Counted from the first letter of the stretch, positions 1-10,929 are shown. The stretch is DNA of 64,000 nt from Flabesymbios commensalis (GCA_964017125.1 OZ024904.1:797652-861651); one strand, 5' to 3'. The notes: generated from the letters alone by a model not told the origin. Translations and numbers: made by a program.

Positions 1-114
1 GCTAAATGTGTGCGGAGCGCTCAGCGCGGTGCCCTGCGCGAAGTTAACGTCGATACACTAGTCACAATCTCAACTCGACGAGGCCGCCATTAACGTGATC
101 GCCTAGTCACATTC

Positions 115-225
115 AGAAGGGAGAAACAATGCTGTTTCTCGAACCCAGGACGCATGCATGACTGGCAAGGCAGTCAAGGGCTCCAGTCATTGCACTACGC
201 CCCTTTCTCTGGCCCGGCGAGATGT
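115..225 (-). mobile_element. tRNA-derived SINE (family B), internally deleted
   Basis: Read on the minus strand, this is the same tRNA-like SINE as at 2066-2200: a box A-like GGCGTAGTGCAATGGCTGG is followed by a loop and a degenerate box B. The GGGTTCGAAACCC part present in the second copy is missing here, so this copy carries a deletion inside the promoter region. Confidence 0.6.
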
Positions 226-579
226 TGGGTCTGCCAGATTAATTAAGTATACCCCTGACCAATATGAGTAGCTAAATCTGTCACATGACGATATCAGCAA
301 ATTACCGCCTTTATTCAGGTTTATTTGAATTAGGAGATTGCATAATATTGGCCGATATACTAGTATGATATAAAATATAATTTTCGGAAATGGTGGAACA
401 TTTAGTCACAGTTTAAGCCCCTCCTATGACCTCCTTTAAAATAGTATTGTACTATCCAAACATGGGTATAGACACCTCATATGTGCATATACATTGTTTT
501 ATAATGGCCGAACATTTTGCCACGGTTTACCGTTTCGGATAATTTTGACCTCCCTCTACATTTTATTCTAAGATGTTTA

Positions 580-889
580 GGGCGGGAGCCCTAGGGTAGT
601 GGTTAGCACCGCTGCCTTTCACGCCAGAGTCCGGGGTTCGGTTCCCGGTCTCGGCGGTTTGAAAGAAACAAAATTGTTTCTTCCCCATCCACGTGTGAAA
701 GTTAGTATTGTGGGGAGCCTCCGTGAACGAGAGGTAGCGTGCTCGGCCTCAGACCGCCAGGGCTCGAATTTCGAATCCTGTGTCTGTAGGACAGTGTCAT
801 CTCAATCATCTCACCATCCTCAGGAGGTTCTCCTGGCCCAGTTTAGCCTATATGTGCACAAAGGTGGCCTAAAGCCCGATTCATTTCAT
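580..889 (+). mobile_element. Dimeric tRNA-derived SINE (family A), full length
   Basis: A 310-bp insertion flanked by a perfect 14-bp target-site duplication, TTCTAAGATGTTTA, at 566-579 and 890-903. The duplicated segment at 1955-3371 has a single copy of this target and no SINE. Two tRNA-like monomers lie in tandem. The first has TAGTGGTTAGCACCG and GGGGTTCGGTTCCC as A and B boxes. The second has GAGAGGTAGCGTGCTCGG and a degraded B box around 755-780. A shared 3' body follows (CCTCAGGAGGTTCTCC to TTCATTTCATT). Other members lie at 37605, 52207 and 57403. Confidence 0.9.
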
Positions 890-1954
890 TTCTAAGATGT
901 TTATCTTTGTTTTGTACCAAGAAACCTTATTGTGGGTTCGATGAGATTCTATTTCGTATGCCATTTATGGAATATAGCCCACAGAATTTGGCTTGTGTTG
1001 GATACAATTTATTAATTCAACTAAAGTTGCAAATTCCGGGTTGAAAGATATGTTAGAAATAGACATTTCTTATGAAGTAAACAAAAAAAATTGCGATCGA
1101 TCTGTTCATCAATTTCAAATTCAGTTTGATGTTTCTATTATTTTGTAATGCCGATTTTATTCCATCTCTGTACAGTAAGCGTTAATAAAAGTGATTTCGG
1201 CGCACCTGTGCTATATTTGGTGAAAAGGCCTAGTTACGCTCGCATAGGCCTACACTAAAGCTAGAAATCAATCTGACACTTAACCCTTCCATCTCTAAGA
1301 CGTTTTAATTATAATTTATATTGCTTGTAGTTTACTTGTTTATAACAACATTTAACCAATTCGCTATCACAAAACGCGTCATCGGAATCGTCCTCTAAAT
1401 AATTTAAATATTGTTATAATACATTTATTTGTGTTAAATCATGATTTAGCACCCGGATTGTATAAACGTTCTACATATGAGCGATCTCGCAATTATAGGG
1501 TTGTCAAATTAAGGTATAGGTTCGCCAATGGTACATAATAAATAATTTCACCTTTATAGTAATTATTCATCTTTGGCGGATTTGTTTCCTAACTACTCAC
1601 AACTCAATTTTATTACTGCTGCCGTATTCACTTACCGCCATCTGTCACAAACAAATCTGTACGAATTGAACTTAAGGTATCGAGTGCCTCATAGCCCATT
1701 AGAGATTAAAAATATTATGATGATGAATAAAATAATGTAAACAAGTTTGATTGTTCCACGACATACATATATTGAAATACTGGATTATTTGGTTCATTAA
1801 GACTGGGTGGGTAATTACCACCTGTTATTCTGTAGATTACACGTGACTGCCCGTCAATAACCAGACGGAATAACTGTTCTCGTTTTTTCTCGCGTATGCA
1901 GTGTTGATCTACGAGTCCTTGTTCCCTAACGCCATATACAGCTGTCCCGGCCCG

Positions 1955-3371
1955 GCTAAATGTGTGCGGAGCGCGCAGCGCGGTGCCCTGCGCGAAATTA
2001 ACGTCGATACACTAGTCACAACCTCAACTCGACGAGGCCGCCATTAACGTGATCGCCTGGTCATATTCAGAAGGGAGAAAAAATGCTGTTTCTCGAAAAA
2101 ACCCACACAGCGGGTTTCGAACCCAGGACGCATGCATGACTGGCAAGGCAGTCAAGGGCTCCAGCCATTGCACTACGCCCCTTTCTCTGGCCAGGCGAGA
2201 TGCTGGGTCTGCCAGATTAATTAAGTATACCCCTGACCAATATGAGTAGCTAAATCTGTCACATGACGATATCAGCAAATTACCGCCTTTATTCAGGTTT
2301 ATTTGAATTAGGAGATTGCATAATATTGGCCGATATACTAGTATGATATAAAATAGAATTTTCGGAAATGGTGGAACATTTAGTCACAGTTTAAGCCCCT
2401 CCTATGACCTCCTTTAAAATAGTATTGTACTATCCAAACATGGGTATAGACACCTCATATGTGCATATACATTGTTTTATAATGGCCGAACATTTTGCCA
2501 CGGTTTACCGTTTCGGATAATTTTGACCTCCCTCTACATTTTATTCTAAGATGTTTATCTTTGTTTTGTACCAAGAAACCTTATTGTGAGTTCGACGAGA
2601 TTCCATTTCGTATGCCATTTATGGAATATAGCCCACAGAATTTGGCTTGTGTTGGATACAATTTATTAATTCAACTAAAGTTGCAAATTCCGGTTTGAAA
2701 GATATGTTAGAAATAGACATTTCTTATGAAGTAAACAAAAAAAATTGCGATTGATCTGTTCATCAATTTCAAATTCAGTTTGATGTTTCCATTATTTTGT
2801 AATGCCGATTTTATTACATCTCTGTACAGTAAGCGTTATTAAAAGTGATTTCGGCGCACCTGCGCTATATTTGGTGAAAAGGCCTAGTTACGCTCGCATA
2901 GGCCTACACTAAAGCTAGAAATCAATCTGACACTTAACCCTTCCATCTCTAAGACGTTTTAATTATAATTTATATTGCTTGTAGTTTACTTGATTATAAC
3001 AACATTTAACCAATTCGCTATCACAAAACGCGACATCGGAATCGTCCTCTAAATAATTTAAATATTGTTATAATACATTTATTTGTGTTAAATCATGATT
3101 TAGCACCCGGATTGTATAAACGTTCTACATATGAGCGATCTCGCAATTATAGGGTTGTCAAATTAAGGTATAGGTTCGCCAATGGTACATAATAAATAAT
3201 TTCACCTTTATAGTAATTATTCATCTTTGTCAGATTTGTTTCCTGACTACTCACAACTCAATTGTATTACTGCTGCCGTATTCACTTACCGCCATCTGTC
3301 ACAAAACAAATCTGTACGAATTGAACTTAAGGTATCGAGTGCCTCATAGCCCATTCGAGATTAAAAATATT
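1955..3371. repeat. Direct duplication, copy 2
   Basis: Second copy of the segment at 1-1715. It starts at GCTAAATGTG and loses similarity after GATTAAAAATATTA. It lacks the family A SINE and so preserves the empty target site near 2550. The 240-bp spacer at 1716-1954 between the copies shows no recognisable feature. Confidence 0.9.
2066..2200 (-). mobile_element. tRNA-derived SINE (family B)
   Basis: On the minus strand a tRNA-like head is visible: GGCGTAGTGCAATGGCTGGA (A box region), then GGGTTCGAAACCC (near-consensus B box) and a short tail rich in T and containing GAGAAACAGC. It lies inside the duplicated segment, so it was there before the duplication. It cannot be a working tRNA gene, because no full cloverleaf forms around the boxes. 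Confidence 0.65.
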
Positions 3372-3644
3372 AGGTGTAATTCATAGAAGAAAAAGCTATA
3401 TTACAAACGTGTATACGAAATTATCACTATCAATCTCTAATTGAAGTTGAAAGAACCATGTAAAATACAAACGATTTGGTTCATTTTATACAAAATTATA
3501 TTGTAAAAAGATTATTGTGTGTAAAACGCATCGTCCGATTACCAGTGATTACATAATAAATAAATATTCTTTTAATACTGTAAGTACCAAAATTAGCTCG
3601 AAATAATTTCAGCACAGCTGTATTCAGCGCACCGGTCGTGCTAA

Positions 3645-3862
3645 AGACTTATTACATGCACATGCTATATCATATCAAGTGGTCGCACTAAAGTCGTTAT
3701 ATAGTAGTAACTTTACCATGTTAATCTTTAAAGCGACCGATAAAAAGTCTACTTGTATTTTTTTTTTAATTTTTCAAACACAACGTGAATAGCACATATT
3801 ACTACGTGTTAACGTGAAAACAATCAACGGAATAAATATTAAATGTAATAACCCTCTGCCAT
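3645..3862. repeat. Diverged direct repeat, copy 1 (partner 4455-4705)
   Basis: The blocks CACATGCTATATCATA, GGTCGCACTAAAGT, ATAGTAGTAA and AATCAACGG, in the same order, recur at 4455-4705. The copies are clearly diverged, with small indels, and a family C SINE lies between them. No function can be read. The 270 bp before it (3372-3644) hold nothing recognisable. Confidence 0.75.
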
Positions 3863-4009
3863 TTGGTGTACCTGCGATCTAACAACGAACAAAAACTGAA
3901 AATGGAAAGTGGGCTAATTTGCAGTGTGCCTAAACCATGTTTTCGTTTAATCCCTTCGGCACCGCCGTATTGGACGAAGTATGGTATTATACCAACGCTG
4001 GAGTGGCTC

Positions 4010-4365
4010 AGCCTGACGCTGCCTGTCGTGCAGTTTCGAATCTCGCTTGGTGCAGGATTTTCAGAGAAATATTATGTTTCTCCCCTCTCAATATTGGGAC
4101 ATTGTCAAGATGTTGTGTCCTTGGGCAAGACACTTCACCCTCAAATGCTTCACTTGACTGAAAATGAGTACCTGGTAGGACAGAGATGGCAATGTGTACG
4201 ATAAGTTCAATGCGCCGAAACGGCTGCAGGACTGTATGCTCCCCGGGGAGTTGAAATGGCACACGAATGAACAGGTCCAGTGACCAGGGGGTAAAATGTA
4301 AAGTCCGATGATAGGTCTTCAGACTTGATATTAGACTATAAAAACCTGCACCTTACCTTACCTAT
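4010..4365 (+). mobile_element. tRNA-derived SINE (family C), 5'-damaged
   Basis: The body is shared with 16133-16515 and, in reverse, 10930-11325. Shared blocks are TTGGTGCAGGATTTTCAGAG, TTTCTCCCCTCTCAAT, TGTGTCCTTGGGCAAGACAC and GCGCCGAAACGGCTGCA, with the end CCTGCACCTTACCTT. The tRNA-like head is degraded here. The short reading frames over this region are chance frames within the SINE. Confidence 0.8.
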
Positions 4366-4454
4366 GACGAGATCAGCCAATAAAATCCGTCAATCAGTTG
4401 TTATTTAAATCAGGGGTAGAATACCATACTTGGGCCGTATCGAACAATGTCGGT

Positions 4455-4705
4455 CGTCCTAAAGACATTTTACATGCACATGCTATATCATAGCACCTGG
4501 TCGCACTAAAGTAGTGAACCATATTATGGTCGTGATATAGTAGTAATTTAACCATGTTAAACTTTAGCGAGACCGATTAAAAGTCAACTTTTAATTTTTG
4601 TATTTTTTCTTCACACAACGTAAGTAGGACATATTACTATGTTTTATCGTGAAAAAATCAACGGGATAAATATTAAACTTTATGCAATAGCTCTCTGCAG
4701 AGATG
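4455..4705. repeat. Diverged direct repeat, copy 2
   Basis: Partner of 3645-3862, directly downstream of the family C SINE. The layout repeat-SINE-repeat suggests either a SINE landing near the junction of a local duplication or a duplication larger than either visible block. Confidence 0.7.
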
Positions 4706-4757
4706 GTCGCGCTAAAGGCACATTTCTACACGGTCTCGCTATAGTGCGATTTATAGT

Positions 4758-4788
<31 letters not shown>

Positions 4789-5483
4789 ATGATACGATAA
4801 TTTGGCAGCTCCGATTTTCAAAATACGAGCAAAGTGCTCTGGCGTTGACATATCGAATTCCAACCTGTTTGCTTCACACAGAATCTCCGACTGTCAATGC
4901 CCATAGATCTTTGGGATTATATGGGATTAGAAAAACGTGCGGTCTTAAATTTGTACTCCCCGCTTGCTTAACGACAGACACTGAAATGGCTGGAGCGTTT
5001 ATTTTAAACCACTGGTAATATTTTGCCCATGGTTTCTCCGAAAATATTTCCGCGTTGTAAGGGGTCACAATAAAGCAATGATTTTAGTCAATCAATTTGA
5101 ATTTCGATGCACCACCTGAAAATATTTTGACTGTCAAATAACGATTGTTTGACAGGTGAGTCTGGCCCTCCCTGTCCCGCTAGACCCCCCCCCCCCCCGC
5201 TAACATTAAGACAGGTAGGTCGTCATCATTATGCACATCTCTATTGATTGTTTGATCAATCACAACATACGCAGACAATGTAGACCTTGACCCCACTGTA
5301 AGTTAAAGAGTTCACACACTCTCGATAATATTAATTATATTTACAGTGGATTTATGTCAAGGAGAAAGAACAAAATTCGTTGATCCGACAATAGACTGTC
5401 GTCACATGTGTATTTTAATTCATTACCGGTACAAAATATTCTTAAAAGCTTACTGAGAAAACAGAAACTAAACGTAGACATAG
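4706..5483. other. Unannotated spacer with AT and poly-C runs
   Basis: Holds an AT dinucleotide run near 4757-4784 and a C homopolymer near 5185-5198. I see no gene, splice-linked reading frame or transposon end in the rest. Confidence 0.5.
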
Positions 5484-5587
5484 GCCAGCAAACACAAAAC
5501 ATTTGAATACCATTTATACAACGTCTGCCCAACGTGTCCGACGTTGTTCCAACATTGCATAAATGCTATACAAATGTGTTTGCTGGG
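5484..5587. mobile_element. Palindromic MITE, CCAGCAAACAC family
   Basis: Begins CCAGCAAACACAAAAC and ends GTGTTTGCTGGG, with a largely self-complementary interior rich in CAACGT motifs. It is flanked by AGACATA on both sides, a likely target-site duplication. Same family as 10129, 16859, 19450 and 40926. It has no coding capacity, so it must have been moved by an enzyme supplied elsewhere. Confidence 0.8.
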
Positions 5588-5750
5588 AGACATAACAATA
5601 AACGTAGACGTAGAAATTACAATAAACGTAGACGTTGATTTACGATCCGCATCAGATCGTGATCTCACGGATTTGCCTGAAAAGTTCACCAGAGGTGTTT
5701 GGTGTTTTAAGGATCAATCCATTAGATTTTGGGGATAATCCGGATTACGA

Positions 5751-5922
5751 TCCGGATCCTGGGTTGCATATTACAAAGAATCCCAACTTTGATCCTATCT
5801 CAACTTTCTCTTATTTCCATTACAAAAAGTAAGGATATCCTTACTTTTTGTAATGGAAATAAGAGAAAGTTGAGATAGGATCAAAGTTAGGATTCTTTGT
5901 AATATGCAACCCAGGATCCGGA
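5751..5922. repeat. 172-bp near-perfect palindrome without spacer
   Basis: Two 86-bp arms meet at AAGGAT|ATCCTT (centre 5836/5837). I find one mismatch between the arms (C in AATCCCAACT against T). Just outside, GATTACGATCCGG on the left and CCGGATTACGATC on the right are related but no longer perfectly paired. There is no loop, which makes it a potential cruciform. Confidence 0.9.
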
Positions 5923-6220
5923 TTACGATCATTAATTTCGGCTGACGTTAGCTCTGATAGACTCATTTCAAGAGGAAAATGCTGACCCAATCAGCCTCTT
6001 CAAATGAATAAAAAATACGTTAAAAACTGCACTTTTTATAATAATCATATTATGTTTTAATTCAGATGGGAAAATCACGCCAATTTTTTAGTTAGCAAAA
6101 AAGAGTTTGGATCCGTTTAATATGTCCCCACCCCACTGAAGGCTGAAGAGAACGGTAAATAATAAATGATTTTTTACATATTTTGCATTTTAGCAAAACA
6201 AGACATACAAAACAAAATTA

Positions 6221-6461
6221 TTAACCCTTACAGCGCTTACTCTAGACGTCAGAATCTGCCGTCTGTAGACGTCAGATTCTGACTTATAAAATCGATCCCC
6301 GCGGTGAAAGAATTAAAATATTTCTAATGGCCATAGACCCATAACATAGGTATTCAAATTAAGCAAAAATAGCTGACTAAGACATTTATGGTGATTTGAT
6401 AGGAAATAACCCTTTGGTTTGCATGGTTTTTACATAAATCTTTCAGCGCTGTAAGGGTTAA
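6221..6461. mobile_element. piggyBac-like MITE (TTAA flanks)
   Basis: TTAA-CCCTTACAGCGC at the left and GCGCTGTAAGGG-TTAA at the right give inverted ends with TTAA target duplications, the hallmark of piggyBac-type transposition. A subterminal palindrome around GACGTCAGATTCTGAC follows the left end. The right half carries CCATAACATAGGTATTCAAA. About 240 bp and non-coding. It is a member of the most numerous family in this window. Confidence 0.85.
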
Positions 6462-6980
6462 ACTGGTTATACAATACGGAGCCCTAAATTACCAGGTATT
6501 CTGACGATGTGTGGAATATGATGGCAACAATTTAAAACAAAATATAAACCATAGATATAAAGTTTCCATATTTGTGATATAAACGAATAAAAATTAACCA
6601 CATTCATTTTTCATACAAAAAGTCATAATAACAATTTATCAGGTAGTTTCATGATAACATTATTACATTTTGTAATAAAGAAAATCCACTAAACAGGTAG
6701 GCGGTAGGCCTGCTATGCGGGACTATTTTAGAATACACCTGGTTTTTTCAACATCTACCAACAACGTATTACCTGATAACGTTTAGCTCTGCTGTGTAAC
6801 GCTCCATGAGGTACGTCCAAATATTCCTGACGTCGATTTGAGACGTGCGCAGACTTGAGGTTCCGTGTCTACTATCCTGGCTGCACGCCGTATTTACACA
6901 CACACAACTCACTGGATAGGCAAATGTTCGATTAATTATCCATCCAGTGTGTGCGCAGTGGAAGTAACTCGATCACCAAT
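6462..6980. other. Unannotated spacer
   Basis: AT-rich DNA with no supportable gene, repeat end or RNA. A short CA-rich run (ACACACACAAC) lies near 6896. Confidence 0.4.
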
Positions 6981-7425
6981 CTGTGCAAAGACAAACAGCT
7001 GTAACTGCTTACTTGTAAAGTAAGCAGTTACTGCTGTTTGCCTTGGCACCAATACAAAGTCAAACAGCAGTAACTGCTTACTTGTAAAGTTAGCAGTTAC
7101 TGCTCTTTGTCTTTGACACAAATACAAAGTCAAACAGCTGTAACTGCTGACTTGTAAACAAACAGCAGTAACTGCTTACTTGTAAAATACGCAGTTACTG
7201 CTGTTTACCTTTGAAACCAATACAAAGACAAACAGCAGTAACTGCATACTTGTAAAGTAAGCAGTTACTGCTGTTTGCCTTTGCACGTCTGCATAATAGA
7301 AAGGCAAACAGCAGTAACTGTAATGTGAGCAGTTACTGCTGTTTGTCTTTGCGCGTCTGCATAATAGAAAGGCAAACAGCAGTAACTGTAATTTGAGCAG
7401 TTACTGCTGTTTGTCTTTGCGCGGG
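6981..7425. repeat. Cluster of six tandem hairpins (CAGCAGTAACTGC palindromes)
   Basis: Six consecutive inverted repeats of about 65-70 bp, each of the form CAAAG-(A/G)CAAACAGC(A/T)GTAACTGC, a short loop, then GCAGTTACTGCTGTTTG-CCTTTG. The last two units share a GTCTGCATAATAGAAAG linker. One unit has a doubled left arm near 7130-7190. Sequence and structure relate to the single TA-flanked hairpin at 18939-19015, so this is best read as a tandemly amplified short MITE rather than an RNA gene. Confidence 0.85.
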
Positions 7426-7554
7426 GGTGTTGACCTCTGATATTTGCATGTAGCCAACCATATAGAGAGGAATGGAGAACTTATAATCCGTCTGGGGAGG
7501 CATGTAATGTAGGTTTATGTTGACCTCAGATATTTGCATGTTGTAGTCAGACAG

Positions 7555-10100
7555 ACAGACAGATATTTTATTGACAGAAATAAAAGTCATTACAGACTTA
7601 TTTGTCATAGTAATAAGAGAGATATATGTACATGTATATACAAGAATGTTAGTTTGTTAAAATCATATGAGTCAATATACATGGTATGATAAACAACTAA
7701 AAACATGTTAGGTGGCATTGCCATAATAAAAACTGGGTATTTCGGTAATACAAATGACTACTTCTTAAAATAAAATTAAAAGGCATAGCCAAGATAACAT
7801 GGGGGTCTATCATTTTGCTTCCCGCACCAAAACCAGAGATAAAATAGCTACTATGTTTAATATACTAATTATATATAGTAGCAAAAAAGACACTCTGGAA
7901 AGCGTAGAAACCAAAAATATATACAGGTGCATAATTATGCTACAGTAACTGGAGTATGAAATAAGACAATGGTAAAAATTATATGGTATTTAAAAAATAT
8001 ATATATGTATATATAATATAAAGCAGTACAATTAATGTGGCAATCCGCGAAACAGGTAGCTCCGAGCCATGTGACCATGCAAGCACAGTTGCTATGAACT
8101 CGGAGATCCCCTGATAATGACTAGTGGTGTAAACTTAACATCGTAATAACAGTACTACTACCGTAACACAATATATACATACTAATAAAAGTCGGACATT
8201 ATGGTTCGTCGACTGCCAACAAAGTATAGCATCAGAACCATCCATATTATCGAGTGTTGCAGACTTGTGATGTAATAACAATGACAATTACGGATAATAA
8301 TTATTTGTGCCATTCACGCAGGACATGGCACTCACACAATAACATTAAAGTTTATTTAATTAACTAGTGATTTATTACCTATATGGCCCTCGCACAAAAA
8401 AAAACATTACAGCTTATTTTAATTCATTATATTGTTTATTTCATACCATTTCACTCACGACCTAGTTAGTACCACATACTCGGAGTTACAATCGAAAAAA
8501 AACATTCCCGACCTCATAGATAAAATCAGTTGACTTAGCAACTCTGAAATCATCCATAAGGCCCCACCTCGTCTGATAACAAAGGCGACGGAAACGTCCC
8601 TAGCCGGCCCTAAAAAGCCAAATAATAAATCCGAGAGCAACAGCCGTCCTGATATGTGGTAATACCCAAGTCAGATCATGAAGGCATGATAATATGGATA
8701 ATATAGCGATAGGTGACTTTGATTTATTATACTCGGTGTTTTTAACAATTAATTTGTTTAAAACAGCCATAGATAAATTGCGCTAGTGACTTCACCACTG
8801 TTATGTCTCTAGATGTCATAATTTGTAGAAACATTTCATTTGTCGGCTGTATATTGATAGTTGCGGTTACCGAGTTAAACAAGATTTTGCGTTCATTATT
8901 CATAGCGTTGCAGTGGAGAAGAAGTTGTATTTCGTCGTCAATTTCGTTTAATTCACACCTTGTGCATATTCGCTGGTTTATTGGAGTGATTGGATTATTG
9001 TATCGTCCTCTTTCTATATTTAGATCATGTGAGCTCATTCGGTATCTCGCCATTGATGTTATGAGATGGTTACCCCTTGTGTGTAAGATATATGGTTCAA
9101 CACAGAAATACTTTTTTACTAATGCATATGTGCGCAGCTTACTCGAACTCTCAATATCTTTTCTCCACTGCTGTGTAAATATTCTAACAATTGATTCTTT
9201 AAATAAAAGCATGAATTTATTTGTATCCCCAATATTCTGTGATTCCCAAATTTGATCAAGCCCGGCTCGTTCAAGGACAGAGCGAATACGGGAACACCAA
9301 TTCGTGAAGCCAATGCCATCTAGCTCAAGAAGCATATTGTAGGCATTTCTGACTGGATGGCTCTGAGATAGTTTTAGAATTCTACACCAATATTTTACGG
9401 CTTTTATGTGTTGTCGGATGATCAGTGGAAATCGTCCCGTGTCCCCATATATTGCAGGTGTAGGTGTTTGCTTTCTAACTCCAAGTGTAGATTTAATAAA
9501 TTTTAGATGGATTTTTTCCAGATCGTTAACATCATCGCCTGTGTACCATATATCACTTCCATATTCTAGTATGGGCAATATTTGACAATCAAATGCCTTG
9601 AACGCAATAGTGGGTGACAATTTACCGACCACAGGACGGGACTGTTTACGTAGAGAAAAAATTGCTTTCCCAGCTTTGGAGGCAAGATGAGAAAAAGTTT
9701 CTTTTAACACGTTATTAGCACACTTAGTGCTATACACCACACCCAGGTATTTATATTGCTCAGATTTTTCTATAATGTTATCACCATAGTGGAAGCTTCC
9801 GCGTACTTTTGTGTAACGCTCATTAAAGATTAGAACTTTTGTTTTAGGAATGCTTACTATGATATGCCAAAGGGAAGCATATAAATACAGAGCAGTTAGC
9901 TGTTTTTGTAATCCCTCAGCAGATTCTGAAAAAAGGACAAGGTCATCTGCAAATAACAGATATACCATTAGTAAGGTGTCCACAGGGATATCTTGATCTT
10001 GGTCAAATGTTGCGGATATGTCTTGTAGAAATTCCGTGAATAGTTTGGGACTGAGCATACCGCCTTGTAGAACCCCTTGTCTATTCCCCTGTTCAATAAT
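7555..10100 (-). mobile_element. 5'-truncated non-LTR retrotransposon (LINE)
   Basis: A perfect 14-bp target-site duplication, TTGTAGTCAGACAG, lies at 7541-7554 and 10101-10114. Read on the minus strand, the element starts inside the reverse transcriptase domain, runs through a stop at 8742 and an approximately 1.2-kb 3' UTR, and ends in a short CTGT microsatellite tail rather than poly-A. The long open frame argues for a fairly recent insertion, although it is dead on arrival because the 5' half is missing. A related 3' UTR motif (CACTCTGGAAAGCGTAGAAA) recurs at 43128. Confidence 0.9.
8742..10100 (-). CDS. Non-LTR reverse transcriptase, C-terminal part
   Basis: This is the C-terminal half of a LINE ORF2 protein, about 450 residues, open from the truncation at 10100 to the stop at 8742. 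It starts within the fingers/palm: QGVLQGGMLSPKLF (RT motif with the QG..LSP.LF signature), then FADDLVLFSES, the catalytic YADD-box equivalent carrying two of the active-site aspartates, then KTKVLIFN and YKYLGVVY. The C-terminal region ends in a CTRC...HC zinc-knuckle-like motif (C-x2-C-x12-H-x3-C order), common in LINE proteins. The endonuclease and N-terminal RT motifs are absent because of 5' truncation. The 150-codon antisense frame at 8803-9255 is a shadow. The clade is not resolved by eye. Confidence 0.88.
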   Translation of the reverse strand: MIEQGNRQGVLQGGMLSPKLFTEFLQDISATFDQDQDIPVDTLLMVYLLFADDLVLFSESAEGLQKQLTALYLYASLWHIIVSIPKTKVLIFNERYTKVRGSFHYGDNIIEKSEQYKYLGVVYSTKCANNVLKETFSHLASKAGKAIFSLRKQSRPVVGKLSPTIAFKAFDCQILPILEYGSDIWYTGDDVNDLEKIHLKFIKSTLGVRKQTPTPAIYGDTGRFPLIIRQHIKAVKYWCRILKLSQSHPVRNAYNMLLELDGIGFTNWCSRIRSVLERAGLDQIWESQNIGDTNKFMLLFKESIVRIFTQQWRKDIESSSKLRTYALVKKYFCVEPYILHTRGNHLITSMARYRMSSHDLNIERGRYNNPITPINQRICTRCELNEIDDEIQLLLHCNAMNNERKILFNSVTATINIQPTNEMFLQIMTSRDITVVKSLAQFIYGCFKQINC

Positions 10101-10128
10101 TTGTAGTCAGACAGTATGCAGTCATATA

Positions 10129-10237
10129 CCCAGCAAACACGATACATTGGCCAAATGTTAGTTTCATGTTGGGCCAGCGTCGCAGACGGTGGCCCAACAT
10201 TAAAACAAAATTATGCCAATGTATCGTGTTAGCTGGG
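10129..10237. mobile_element. Palindromic MITE, CCCAGCAAACAC family
   Basis: CCCAGCAAACACGATACATTG at the left pairs with CAATGTATCGTGTTAGCTGGG at the right. The interior contains GTTGGGCCAGCGTCGCAGAC and its partial complement. It is about 109 bp and sits 15 bp from the LINE target duplication, in DNA that was the LINE's insertion target. Confidence 0.82.
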
Positions 10238-10929
10238 TAGAGATGAATAGAGTTCTTATAATCCGTCTGGGGGGGGGGGGGCATGTAAATATAGGCCTCC
10301 CTGGTCCGAGAAGCAGAAGCGCTGTGTAAACGTATAGCCATGGATAGCCATACACCGGAAAGGCGTGGTCGTGGATTGCCTTATATGTTGCCCCTGCGGG
10401 AATCAACATTTTTTAACATAAGGGGGCCACTATTAAATTTCTAAGGGGGGGGGGGGGAGCTAGAGTTTTTAAACTGGAAAAATTATTTATTTCACCTCCT
10501 GTCTGCAATTTTTTATTTATTTTACACTCTGCCTCAAGCAATATTTATTTCACTTTCTTGGCTTAGTATTATGTGGGGGTTAAGGAGACGAGCGAAGTGA
10601 GGCTTCACAAATTTAAGCGTCATTTAATGATGCCGAGCGAAGCGAAGTCAAATATTTATTTACAACGTGGCTTTCAGACAATTATTATTTACTTCAGTAT
10701 CAAAATATTTATTTCAAAAATACTCCACCCCTAACACCCCCTCCCTCCTTAGAGATTGAATGGCGGCCCCCTAATTAATTTAACATTATGTATGATCATT
10801 ATGTATATCAACTTTTATACTTTTCATACTTATACGTTTTGTATGTATACGCCGTATGTAGGCATATATGTATATATAGTTGCTGCTAGGCTTGCAGATG
10901 TTTTCATATTATGAGCCTGTTCTAATAAA

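Larger units (their letters stand above)
1..1715. repeat. Direct duplication, copy 1 (interrupted by a SINE)
   Basis: This stretch and 1955-3371 match nearly base for base, from the GCTAAATGTGTGCGGAGCG start to GAGATTAAAAATATTA. The copy may continue to the left of the window. It differs from copy 2 by scattered substitutions, by the SINE at 580-889, and by loss of about 20 bp inside the reverse-strand tRNA-like SINE near 140. No coding potential is evident. Copy 2 gives the pre-insertion state for the SINE. Confidence 0.9.

Noticed and set aside
2066-2200. A real tRNA gene on the minus strand
   Set aside because: A and B boxes are present, but no cloverleaf with acceptor pairing can be drawn, and the same sequence occurs as a deleted copy at 115-225.
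6981-7425. microRNA gene cluster
   Set aside because: The related solo hairpin is a TA-flanked mobile insertion with an empty site in the paralogous segment, so a MITE explanation comes first. Kept as a finding for testing, not annotated as ncRNA.
8803-9255. 150-codon plus-strand frame
   Set aside because: Antisense shadow of the LINE reverse transcriptase frame, which has clear RT motifs.
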